The position numbers and the translations under genes are program-made. DNA of 5,334 nucleotides from positions 1 through 5,334 of the forward strand of contig CAZIGW010000335.1 of the NCBI GenBank assembly GCA_964538565.1. The letters run 5' to 3'. Numbering within the stretch: the first letter of the stretch is position 1; each line of letters opens with the position of its first letter. This document shows, piece by piece, positions 1 through 4,774 of this stretch. This DNA comes from CAYVBN01 sp964538565 (GTDB taxonomy: Bacteria; Pseudomonadota; Alphaproteobacteria; Rhizobiales; Xanthobacteraceae). The notes beneath the pieces were generated by a model. The model did not search any database. It was not told the origin of the DNA and saw only the letters and a program-made list of their open reading frames with translations.

Positions 1-1308
1 CAGCACGCCGTGATAGGAAAAGGCGGCGAGCAATTGCCCGGCATGGACGGCGCGTGCGGCCCGGCGCTCGATCAGCGCGCGCGTGGCGCGGCCCGCACGC
101 TCGCCGAGCGCGGCGACCCGGTCGCGCGCGCGCGCGATGCCGGCGCGATGCGCATCCATGTTGGCGCGCAGGCCCGCCAGGAGCCGCAGGCCGACGGCGG
201 CGTAGCGTTCGCGCCGCCGCTCGACCTGAAGCCGCAGGATGTTCGGCGTGAGCCGCCCGGCGATGCGCGACAGCGCCGTGCGAGGGATCTGCGCGTTGGC
301 GCGCAGCGCGCGCGGCAGACGGTCGGCCGCCGCATCGAGCCGCTGACGCGGCCCGGCCAGCAGTTCGTCCGCGCTCGGCAGCGCCCGCAGCGCCGCGCGC
401 AGTTCGGTGCGCCGCGCCTCCTGGCCGCGCATCCAGCAGGCGAGGTTGCGGCGCGCCAGATCGTCGACGCGCGCGATGAGCTCGGCGCGCACCGGCACCG
501 CCATCTCGGCCGCCGCGGTCGGCGTCGGCGCGCGCCGGTCGGCGGCGAAATCGATCAGGGTGACGTCGGTCTCGTGGCCGACCGCGGAGATGAGCGGGAT
601 CGTGCTCTCCGCGGCGGCGCGCACCACGGTCTCCTCGTTGAAGGACCAGAGATCCTCGAGCGAACCGCCGCCGCGCGCGACGATGAGGACATCCGGCCGC
701 GCGATCGCGCCGTCCGCCGCCAGCGCATTGAAGCCACGGATCGCCGCGGTCACCTCCTCGGCCGATCCCTCGCCCTGCACGCGCACCGGCCAGACGATGA
801 CGCGGCGCGGAAAGCGGTCGGCGAGCCGGTGCAGGATGTCGCGGATGACGGCGCCCGTCGGCGAGGTGACCACCCCGATCACCTCGGGCAGGAACGGCAG
901 AAGCTGCTTGCGCGCCGGATCGAACAATCCTTCGGCGGCGAGCTTCTTCTTGCGTTCCTCGACCAGCGCCATCAGCGCGCCGAGCCCGGCCGGCGCAACC
1001 GATTCGATGACGATCTGATATTTCGACTGCCCCGGATAGGTGGTGATCTTGCCGGTCACCACCACCTCGAGACCGGCTTCGAGCTTGAGCTTGATGCGCG
1101 AGGCCGTGCCGCGCCAGATCACGCCGGCGAGGCAGGCGCGCTCGTCCTTGAGATCGAGATAGACGTGGCCGCTCGAATGATATTTGACGTTGCCGAGTTC
1201 GCCGCGCACGCGCACGTAGCCGTAGTTGTCCTCGACCGTGCGCTTGAGCGCCGCCGAGATTTCCGAAACGGTCCACTCCGGAACGTTGATGCGCGCGGAT
1301 TCGGTCAT
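1..1308 (-). CDS. xseA: Exodeoxyribonuclease VII large subunit, 3' end cut by window
   Basis: This is the catalytic large subunit of exonuclease VII, a cytoplasmic nuclease that with several copies of XseB degrades single-stranded DNA from both ends to oligonucleotides. The reading frame stays open for 436 residues, from the ATG to the window edge. An N-terminal OB-fold (about residues 8-105, starting INVPEWTVSEIS) is followed by the catalytic domain. That domain shows GVVTSPTGAVIRDI (145-158), ARGGGSLEDLWSFNEE (211-226) and SAVGHETDVT (241-250), the last continuing into DFAADRRAPTPTAAAE. The conserved Asp157, Arg212, His245 and Asp248 match residues I recall as essential in the E. coli enzyme. 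An Arg/Ala-rich helical region follows, and the visible part ends in SYHGVL, just before the usual C-terminal segment. Roughly 80-100 residues should be missing, judged from the usual length of about 520. The start is supported by its family-typical N-terminus, although no Shine-Dalgarno sequence precedes it. Confidence 0.97.
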   Translation of the reverse strand, partial: MTESARINVPEWTVSEISAALKRTVEDNYGYVRVRGELGNVKYHSSGHVYLDLKDERACLAGVIWRGTASRIKLKLEAGLEVVVTGKITTYPGQSKYQIVIESVAPAGLGALMALVEERKKKLAAEGLFDPARKQLLPFLPEVIGVVTSPTGAVIRDILHRLADRFPRRVIVWPVRVQGEGSAEEVTAAIRGFNALAADGAIARPDVLIVARGGGSLEDLWSFNEETVVRAAAESTIPLISAVGHETDVTLIDFAADRRAPTPTAAAEMAVPVRAELIARVDDLARRNLACWMRGQEARRTELRAALRALPSADELLAGPRQRLDAAADRLPRALRANAQIPRTALSRIAGRLTPNILRLQVERRRERYAAVGLRLLAGLRANMDAHRAGIARARDRVAALGERAGRATRALIERRAARAVHAGQLLAAFSYHGVL

Positions 1309-1314
1309 CGGTTG

Positions 1315-1343
1315 AGACTACAGGCGCCCGCCGCGCTTGTCTG
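1315..1343 (-). promoter_or_regulatory. Weak candidate xseA promoter
   Basis: On the minus strand CAGACA (1343-1338, four of six matches to TTGACA) lies 17 bases before TAGTCT (1320-1315), a poor -10 element. The -10 ends six bases before the xseA ATG, so transcription would begin at or next to the start codon. That would fit the lack of a Shine-Dalgarno sequence. The boxes are weak and could be chance. Confidence 0.22.
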
Positions 1344-1447
1344 CCGGCGAAGCATCCGGGTGAGATACGGCCGCGCGACGCCGCACGCAACCTCTCGTTG
1401 CCGGCCGCCAGAGGACGCTCCGCGGGAACGGGCGCCGGCATTCTCGA

Positions 1448-1464
1448 GCGGTGACAATCACCGC
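1448..1464. repeat. Perfect 17-base dyad, possible operator
   Basis: GCGGTGA and its exact reverse complement TCACCGC flank a three-base centre, CAA. The total length and odd symmetry suit either a binding site for a dimeric regulator or a tight hairpin. It lies about 140 bases upstream of xseA and 275 bases upstream of the barrel gene. No T-run follows on either strand, so a terminator is unlikely. I cannot name a regulator with this site. Confidence 0.45.
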
Positions 1465-1508
1465 ATAGCTCAAGAAAGCCACGGGCCGCGGCGCGCCGAC
1501 CCCACGGC

Positions 1509-1525
1509 CGTCAGACATACGTCAG
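1509..1525. repeat. CGTCAG direct repeat, 11-base period
   Basis: Two copies of CGTCAG (1509-1514 and 1520-1525) are separated by ACATA, so they repeat every 11 bases, about one helical turn. Tandem half-sites with this period are known for some response regulators. The repeat is short and could arise by chance in GC-rich DNA. Confidence 0.2.
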
Positions 1526-1672
1526 CCCGTGTTCAAGGGCCACGGAGAACGAGCGCCACAGCCGTGTGTCGCTCGCAGCCGAAGGCCGAGGCCCGAACGT
1601 TGCGTGAAACGCAGCATCGCACTTGCCATCTCGGCCCCGCCGACTCGACAACGCCGACTTTCCTCGGGATCT

Positions 1673-1688
1673 GTTGCACACGCGCAAC
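1673..1688. promoter_or_regulatory. Imperfect 16-base dyad upstream of the barrel gene
   Basis: GTTGCAC and GCGCAAC are inverted about a two-base centre, with one mismatched pair (outer five pairs perfect). The dyad ends 14 bases before the -10-like TATGAT, so it occupies the place where a -35 element would be expected. This suits an operator for a repressor or a site for an activator replacing a poor -35 box. The regulator is unknown. Confidence 0.35.
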
Positions 1689-1702
1689 GAGACCCGTGGT
1701 AG

Positions 1703-1708
1703 TATGAT
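1703..1708 (+). promoter_or_regulatory. Candidate -10 box of the barrel gene
   Basis: TATGAT matches five of six bases of TATAAT and stands in the locally most AT-rich patch of the spacer, giving a start near 1715 and a leader of about 24 bases. No good -35 lies 16-18 bases upstream. TTGCAC (1674-1679) is at 23 bases, which is too far. An activator-dependent promoter, or a different one, is possible. Confidence 0.35.
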
Positions 1709-1728
1709 AAGGCTAAATGAGGATTCCT

Positions 1729-1734
1729 GGAGGG
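1729..1734 (+). promoter_or_regulatory. Ribosome site that decides a TTG start
   Basis: GGAGGG is a strong Shine-Dalgarno sequence ending four bases before TTG at 1739. The frame from this TTG opens directly with a Lys/Arg-plus-hydrophobic signal peptide, while the next ATG candidates (codons 15 and 16) would cut the signal peptide in half. The pairing of site and peptide therefore fixes the unusual start codon. Confidence 0.75.
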
Positions 1735-1738
1735 TTCA

Positions 1739-2530
1739 TTGAGAAAGCTCATTGCTTGCTGCGCGACTGTCGCGGCACTAATGATGACCAACGCATTTGC
1801 CGCCGACCTCCCCCTAAAGGCATCAAACACCGCGCGGGCTCCGTTCGACCCGTGGACGGGATTTTACGTAGGCGCAGCGGGCGGATATGGCTGGGGATCT
1901 GGATCGACCGCGGTTGTGCCGAATGCCATTGAAGCGGGCCGTGGCGTCGGCGACCCGACCTTTGGCCCGCTCCCGAACTCGCCGAGCTTCAACGGCGGCG
2001 TCGCCGGCGGCGAAGTTGGTTTCAATCGGCGATTCGGCAGTCTGGTGGCAGGTCTCGAGGCCGATCTGTCGTGGTCGGATCTGCATGGATCGAGCACGGC
2101 GACAGGCGTCCCTTTCATCGGCGGAACGTTTCAAACCACATTGGACAGGAAACTTGACTGGTTCGGAACGGTGCGCGGCCGTCTGGGAGTCCTGCTGACG
2201 AACGATCTCCTGTCGTATGCGACGGGCGGATTTGCCTATGGCAACGCAAAGACCACGTTGACAGGAACAAATTTCGTCGCATGCGGCACCGGGGTGATCA
2301 ACTGTTATTCCGGGTCGACGAGCGGGGTTTCGGCCGGATGGGCCGCGGGCGCCGGCTTTGAATACGCACTTTCGTCCGGGTGGACTGTCAAGGCGGAGTA
2401 CCTCCACCTCGACCTGGGCGATCGGTCGGTGACGGCGTTCGATGCCGCCAGCGGCGGCGGAGCCGTCACTGCGACCGCTGCAACGCACGCAGATTTCGTT
2501 CGAGCAGGTTTCAGCTATCTGTTCAAATGA
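1739..2530 (+). CDS. Outer-membrane beta-barrel protein, Omp25/Omp31 type
   Basis: The protein has 263 residues and the layout of the small rhizobial outer-membrane barrel family (OMP_b-brl type): an eight-strand barrel that stabilises the envelope and may form a narrow pore or contact the host. Residues 1-21 are a signal peptide with a likely cut AFA|ADLP. The family opening WTGFYVGAAGGYGWG (39-53) is followed by alternating strands. LDWFGTVRGRLGV (139-151), LSYATGGFAYG (158-168) and WTVKAEYLHLDLG (215-227) are hallmark strands. The C-terminus FVRAGFSYLFK (253-263) resembles the final strand recognised by the BAM machinery, though it ends in Lys after the aromatic Phe. Cys182 and Cys189 sit in a probable surface loop and could form a disulfide; two further Cys lie in the signal peptide. 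Its base composition is clearly less GC-rich than its neighbours. The gene stands alone on this strand and converges with the lectin-like gene. The exact function is unknown. Confidence 0.92.
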   Translation: MRKLIACCATVAALMMTNAFAADLPLKASNTARAPFDPWTGFYVGAAGGYGWGSGSTAVVPNAIEAGRGVGDPTFGPLPNSPSFNGGVAGGEVGFNRRFGSLVAGLEADLSWSDLHGSSTATGVPFIGGTFQTTLDRKLDWFGTVRGRLGVLLTNDLLSYATGGFAYGNAKTTLTGTNFVACGTGVINCYSGSTSGVSAGWAAGAGFEYALSSGWTVKAEYLHLDLGDRSVTAFDAASGGGAVTATAATHADFVRAGFSYLFK

Positions 2531-2572
2531 GCTGAGCCCATTTGAGCCGGGCCGATCGAGCGATTGCGGCCC
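2523..2572. terminator. Two hairpins between convergent genes, candidate terminator
   Basis: The first hairpin pairs TCAAATG (2523-2529) with CATTTGA (2539-2545) around a nine-base loop and overlaps the stop codon of the barrel gene. The second pairs GGGCCG (2549-2554) with CGGCCC (2567-2572); inside it ATCG pairs with CGAT across AG, leaving a two-base TG bulge. Neither is followed by a T-run, so classic intrinsic termination is uncertain. The position between two convergent stop codons favours a shared bidirectional terminator or an mRNA 3'-end stabiliser. Confidence 0.45.
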
Positions 2573-2593
2573 AGCGCGCAGACGTCATACTGG

Positions 2594-3271
2594 TCAGTTG
2601 GCCGCGAAGCAGTAGAACAGGCCGGCTCCGCCGGTTGCGCGCAGGCCGTCCTGGCTGCAGTTGCGCGAGGGATGCGAGGAGTTCCACGACTTCGAAGCGT
2701 CGTCGTCGCGCAATCCCTGCCGGTCGATGTGGCCAAGCATGGCGCTGCCCTCGCTCGCGCTGCTGCTCGTCCAGTCGTGGCAGGTGGTGTCCTTGTCGCC
2801 GGCGAACGCCCGGCCGTCCGGCTGCGAGCCGGTCAGCGCGTCGTGCATGTTGGGCGTGTCGCCGCGCCCGTTGACGACGCCGCCCTTCTCGGTCAGGGCC
2901 GTCTGCTTGGTGAGGTGGTTGGCCCCGTGCAGCTCATCGAGGTCACGGGCAATGAGTTCGCCCTTGGCGTTGTACCAGGGCCCACGGCCGATGCGGTCGC
3001 GTGCGTTCACCGCCGTGCCGCCCCCGAACGTGCTGGTGCTCAGATAGGCCCGCCAGACGCGGTTGCCGGCCCCCACGGCGCTCGCCAGCGCCTGGCAATG
3101 CTGATCGGCGCCCGCGAGCCCCCCGAGGTCTGCCCCCTTGCCGGAGCCGACGCTGGTGACGAAGAAGCTCATGCTGCTGCCCACGGCCTGCTGCGCGGAT
3201 CCCGCGCCGGTTCCGGCGAGCGAAACGAGCACGACGCCGGTGAACACGAAAAGTTGTTTCGCCCCGATCAT
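2594..3271 (-). CDS. Secreted lectin-like protein (DUF1554-like fold)
   Basis: This 225-residue exported protein resembles a proteobacterial family that I recall being annotated as lectin or DUF1554, related to the endostatin/C-type-lectin fold. I am sure of the resemblance within the family but not of any sugar binding. Residues 1-26 are a signal peptide (AGSA|QQ). The mature part opens with SFFVTSVGSGKGADLGGLAG (35-54), then DQHCQALASAVG, VWRAYLSTS (72-80), NARDRIGRGPWYNAKGELIA (89-108), TALTEKGGVVNGRGDTP (124-140), LTGSQPDGRAF (146-156), CHDWTSSS, SWNSSHPSRNCS (195-206) and GGAGLFYCFA. Cys59, Cys164, Cys205 and Cys221 are the only cysteines, enough for two disulfides in the periplasm or outside the cell. 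GGGAGG six bases upstream supports the start. The gene follows the MFS gene by 93 bases on the same strand; no clear terminator or strong promoter is visible between them, so co-transcription is possible. No membrane anchor or C-terminal sorting signal is seen. Confidence 0.8.
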   Translation of the reverse strand: MIGAKQLFVFTGVVLVSLAGTGAGSAQQAVGSSMSFFVTSVGSGKGADLGGLAGADQHCQALASAVGAGNRVWRAYLSTSTFGGGTAVNARDRIGRGPWYNAKGELIARDLDELHGANHLTKQTALTEKGGVVNGRGDTPNMHDALTGSQPDGRAFAGDKDTTCHDWTSSSASEGSAMLGHIDRQGLRDDDASKSWNSSHPSRNCSQDGLRATGGAGLFYCFAAN

Positions 3272-3277
3272 GGTGAT

Positions 3278-3283
3278 CCTCCC
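3278..3283 (-). promoter_or_regulatory. Ribosome site of the lectin-like gene
   Basis: On the minus strand GGGAGG lies six bases before the ATG at 3271. It is strong and well placed, confirms the start and the complete signal peptide, and contrasts with the MFS gene just upstream, which has no such site. Confidence 0.8.
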
Positions 3284-3364
3284 TTGCGATCCCGGCCCGG
3301 CGGTTCTGCTGGCGACGGCGGCCGGCGCCGGACGGTCGAGAGAGCAAACACGCGGCCGGGCGAT

Positions 3365-4591
3365 TTAGTCCGCCGCGCGCACCTCGCCGGCGTCGGAGCC
3401 GGCCTGGCCGGCCCGGCTCCAGCGCACCGCGGCGCTCGAACCGAGCAAGCCGAGGGCAATCATGACAAGGATACCGGCCGCGCCGGTCGCCGCCGCGATC
3501 AGGCCGGCCGTGAACGGGAGCACCGCCTGTCCGACGCGGTTGCCCATGATGCGCAAGGAATTGACGGTGCCGCGCGCCCCGGGTGCGGCGAGCTCGACCA
3601 CCGAGGTGATGCTCAGCGTCGAGGCGATGCCGAGCGAGACCCCCATTGCGGCCATGGCCACGTAGGCCGCCGCATGCGGCAGCGGAACGGCCAGGAACGC
3701 GAATGAGAGCGCGCCCGCGAATGTGCTCACGACCAGGAGCCGCCCACGCCCGACCATCATGAGGATGCGCGTATAGAGGAGGCGGGCGACCATCGAGCTT
3801 GCCGCGCGCGTCGCCAGCAGCAGGCCGACGGCGCTAACGTCCATTCCGCGCTCGGCGCCGATCAGCGGAAGATAGATCACGATGAGGTCGCCGGCAGTGA
3901 CGCTGGTGAAGCTCGTCAGCAGCACGGCACCCAATCCGGGAACGCCCAGCAGCTCGCGTACCGGCACCACGCGCGCCTCGGCCGTCTGCCGGGGGTTCGG
4001 CGGCTCCCGCCGCATCGCCAGCGCGCAGGCGAGTGTCACGGCGGCCCCGATGAGGGCGACCACGAACAGGCGCTGCGTCGGCGGAATGCTGGCCGAGCCG
4101 CCGATCCAGCCGACCACGTAGGGGCCCAGTCCCTGCCCGATCGAAGCCGCCACCATGTAGTTGCCGAACACCTGCTCGCGACCGCGCGCGCCGCCGGCGC
4201 GCACGCACAACATCTGCTGGCTCGCCATGAGGAACAGATGGCTGATGCCGAGCATCGCGTTGAAGGCAAGCAAGACTTCCGCGGAGCCGGAGAACGTCAG
4301 ACCGAGGCACGCCATGACCAGGATCGTCGAGCCGATCCAGGCGGCGAGCGCATCATTGCCGCGATCGATGAAGCGACCGACCGAGACTGCCAGCACGACC
4401 GGCAGGAGCGCGAAGGTCGCCGAGATGACGCCGAGCCACACGACGGAAAGCCCGAGCTCCAGCGCCCGATAGGTCGTCGTGACGCGCGCCGTCGAGATGA
4501 CGATCTGGAAGATGGTCGAATGGAGGAGGAGAGGAACGAGCAGACGATAATCGATGTCGAGGCGATCAGCGGCGGGAATCTTGAGCAGCAT
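3365..4591 (-). CDS. MFS transporter, 12 membrane helices
   Basis: This 408-residue inner-membrane protein belongs to the major facilitator superfamily and probably uses the proton gradient to move a small molecule, most likely outward; the substrate cannot be told. Twelve hydrophobic segments can be traced, at roughly 16-36, 48-70, 82-100, 105-128, 143-165, 174-193, 215-240, 253-275, 283-303, 307-330, 345-368 and 370-388. The loop after helix 2 carries GRFIDRGND (72-80), a form of MFS motif A with the conserved Gly, Asp and Arg. The equivalent loop of the second half has TRILMMVGRGR (274-284). A polar linker (about 194-213) joins the halves. The length is normal. An in-frame TGA three codons upstream makes this the first possible ATG, yet no Shine-Dalgarno sequence precedes it. 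It is divergent from purD and may be co-transcribed with the lectin-like gene downstream. Confidence 0.9.
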   Translation of the reverse strand: MLLKIPAADRLDIDYRLLVPLLLHSTIFQIVISTARVTTTYRALELGLSVVWLGVISATFALLPVVLAVSVGRFIDRGNDALAAWIGSTILVMACLGLTFSGSAEVLLAFNAMLGISHLFLMASQQMLCVRAGGARGREQVFGNYMVAASIGQGLGPYVVGWIGGSASIPPTQRLFVVALIGAAVTLACALAMRREPPNPRQTAEARVVPVRELLGVPGLGAVLLTSFTSVTAGDLIVIYLPLIGAERGMDVSAVGLLLATRAASSMVARLLYTRILMMVGRGRLLVVSTFAGALSFAFLAVPLPHAAAYVAMAAMGVSLGIASTLSITSVVELAAPGARGTVNSLRIMGNRVGQAVLPFTAGLIAAATGAAGILVMIALGLLGSSAAVRWSRAGQAGSDAGEVRAAD

Positions 4592-4599
4592 TCCCGATC

Positions 4600-4605
4600 A
4601 TTATC
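4600..4605 (-). promoter_or_regulatory. Candidate -10 box giving a leaderless MFS mRNA
   Basis: On the minus strand GATAAT matches five of six bases of TATAAT and ends eight bases before the A of the MFS start codon. Transcription would begin at or within a base or two of the ATG. The would-be -35 (CTGCCG, 17 bases upstream) is only a weak match. The absence of a ribosome site is consistent with leaderless translation. Confidence 0.35.
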
Positions 4606-4662
4606 CCGGGTTGGCGCCCGACCGGCAGCCCACGTCCCGCATGGCTCACCGGCGCGCCATGC

Positions 4663-4681
4663 AGCCCGTCGCTTGCGGGCT
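4663..4681. repeat. Small hairpin in the MFS-purD spacer
   Basis: AGCCCG (4663-4668) pairs exactly with CGGGCT (4676-4681) around a seven-base loop. It lies between the two divergent promoter candidates. No T-run follows, so it is more likely a protein site or chance than a terminator. Confidence 0.25.
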
Positions 4682-4709
4682 TGCCGCACACCCCATTCGG
4701 CCCGCCCTG

Positions 4710-4737
4710 TTGCGGCGAGCCGGCCCCATGCTACATC
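4710..4737 (+). promoter_or_regulatory. Candidate purD promoter with extended -10
   Basis: TTGCGG (4710-4715) and TACATC (4732-4737) are 16 bases apart, and the -10 is preceded by TGC, the extended -10 pattern. The start would be near 4744, giving a leader of about 30 bases. A five-pair hairpin, GTCCG/CGGAC (4740-4755), falls at the beginning of this leader. No purine riboswitch is recognisable. The boxes are partial matches only. Confidence 0.35.
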
Positions 4738-4774
4738 ACGTCCGGCCATTCGGACCCGGATTTCGGCGCGATTC

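Larger units (their letters stand above)
1309..1738. other. Long divergent spacer between xseA and the barrel gene
   Basis: This 430-base stretch separates two divergent genes and must contain the control regions of both. Short open frames cross it on both strands, including a 66-codon minus frame (1318-1518). That frame lacks a ribosome site, is rich in Arg/Pro/Ala and resembles no protein I know, so I call no gene here. It holds a perfect 7-base-arm dyad (1448-1464), a CGTCAG direct repeat (1509-1525), an imperfect dyad (1673-1688) and a -10-like box (1703-1708). A small RNA or leader peptide cannot be excluded. Confidence 0.6.

Noticed and set aside
1318..1518. 66-codon minus-strand frame upstream of xseA.
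   Set aside because: It has no ribosome site, an Arg/Pro-rich translation and no recognisable features. It runs through the xseA control region.
10..1707. 565-codon open frame on the plus strand, antisense to xseA.
   Set aside because: It is a shadow of xseA in very GC-rich DNA, where stop codons are scarce. Its translation is Arg/Ala/Asp-rich low-information sequence and the minus strand has the recognisable XseA motifs.
1522..1830. 102-codon minus-strand frame overlapping the start of the barrel gene.
   Set aside because: It is partly antisense to the signal peptide region and the barrel gene promoter, and shows no protein features or ribosome site.
3272..3364. GC-rich inverted segments (CCCGGCC at 3291-3297, GGCCGGG at 3354-3360; palindrome CCGGCGCCGG at 3322-3331) as a terminator between MFS and lectin-like genes.
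   Set aside because: The arms are far apart, no T-run is present, and such complementarity is expected by chance in DNA this rich in G and C.
2564..3706. 380-codon open frame on the plus strand over the lectin-like and MFS genes.
   Set aside because: It spans two unrelated genes and their spacer, has no ribosome site or recognisable domain, and has the Arg/Ala/Gly composition typical of GC-rich antisense frames.
4566..4601. An 11-residue minus-strand reading frame (ATG at 4601) overlapping the MFS start in another frame.
   Set aside because: It begins inside the likely -10 box, so it would not be in the transcript if the leaderless promoter is right. It has no ribosome site.
4592..4774. A purine-sensing riboswitch or PUR-box type control before purD.
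   Set aside because: The likely leader is only about 30 bases, too short for a riboswitch, and no recognisable conserved motif is present.
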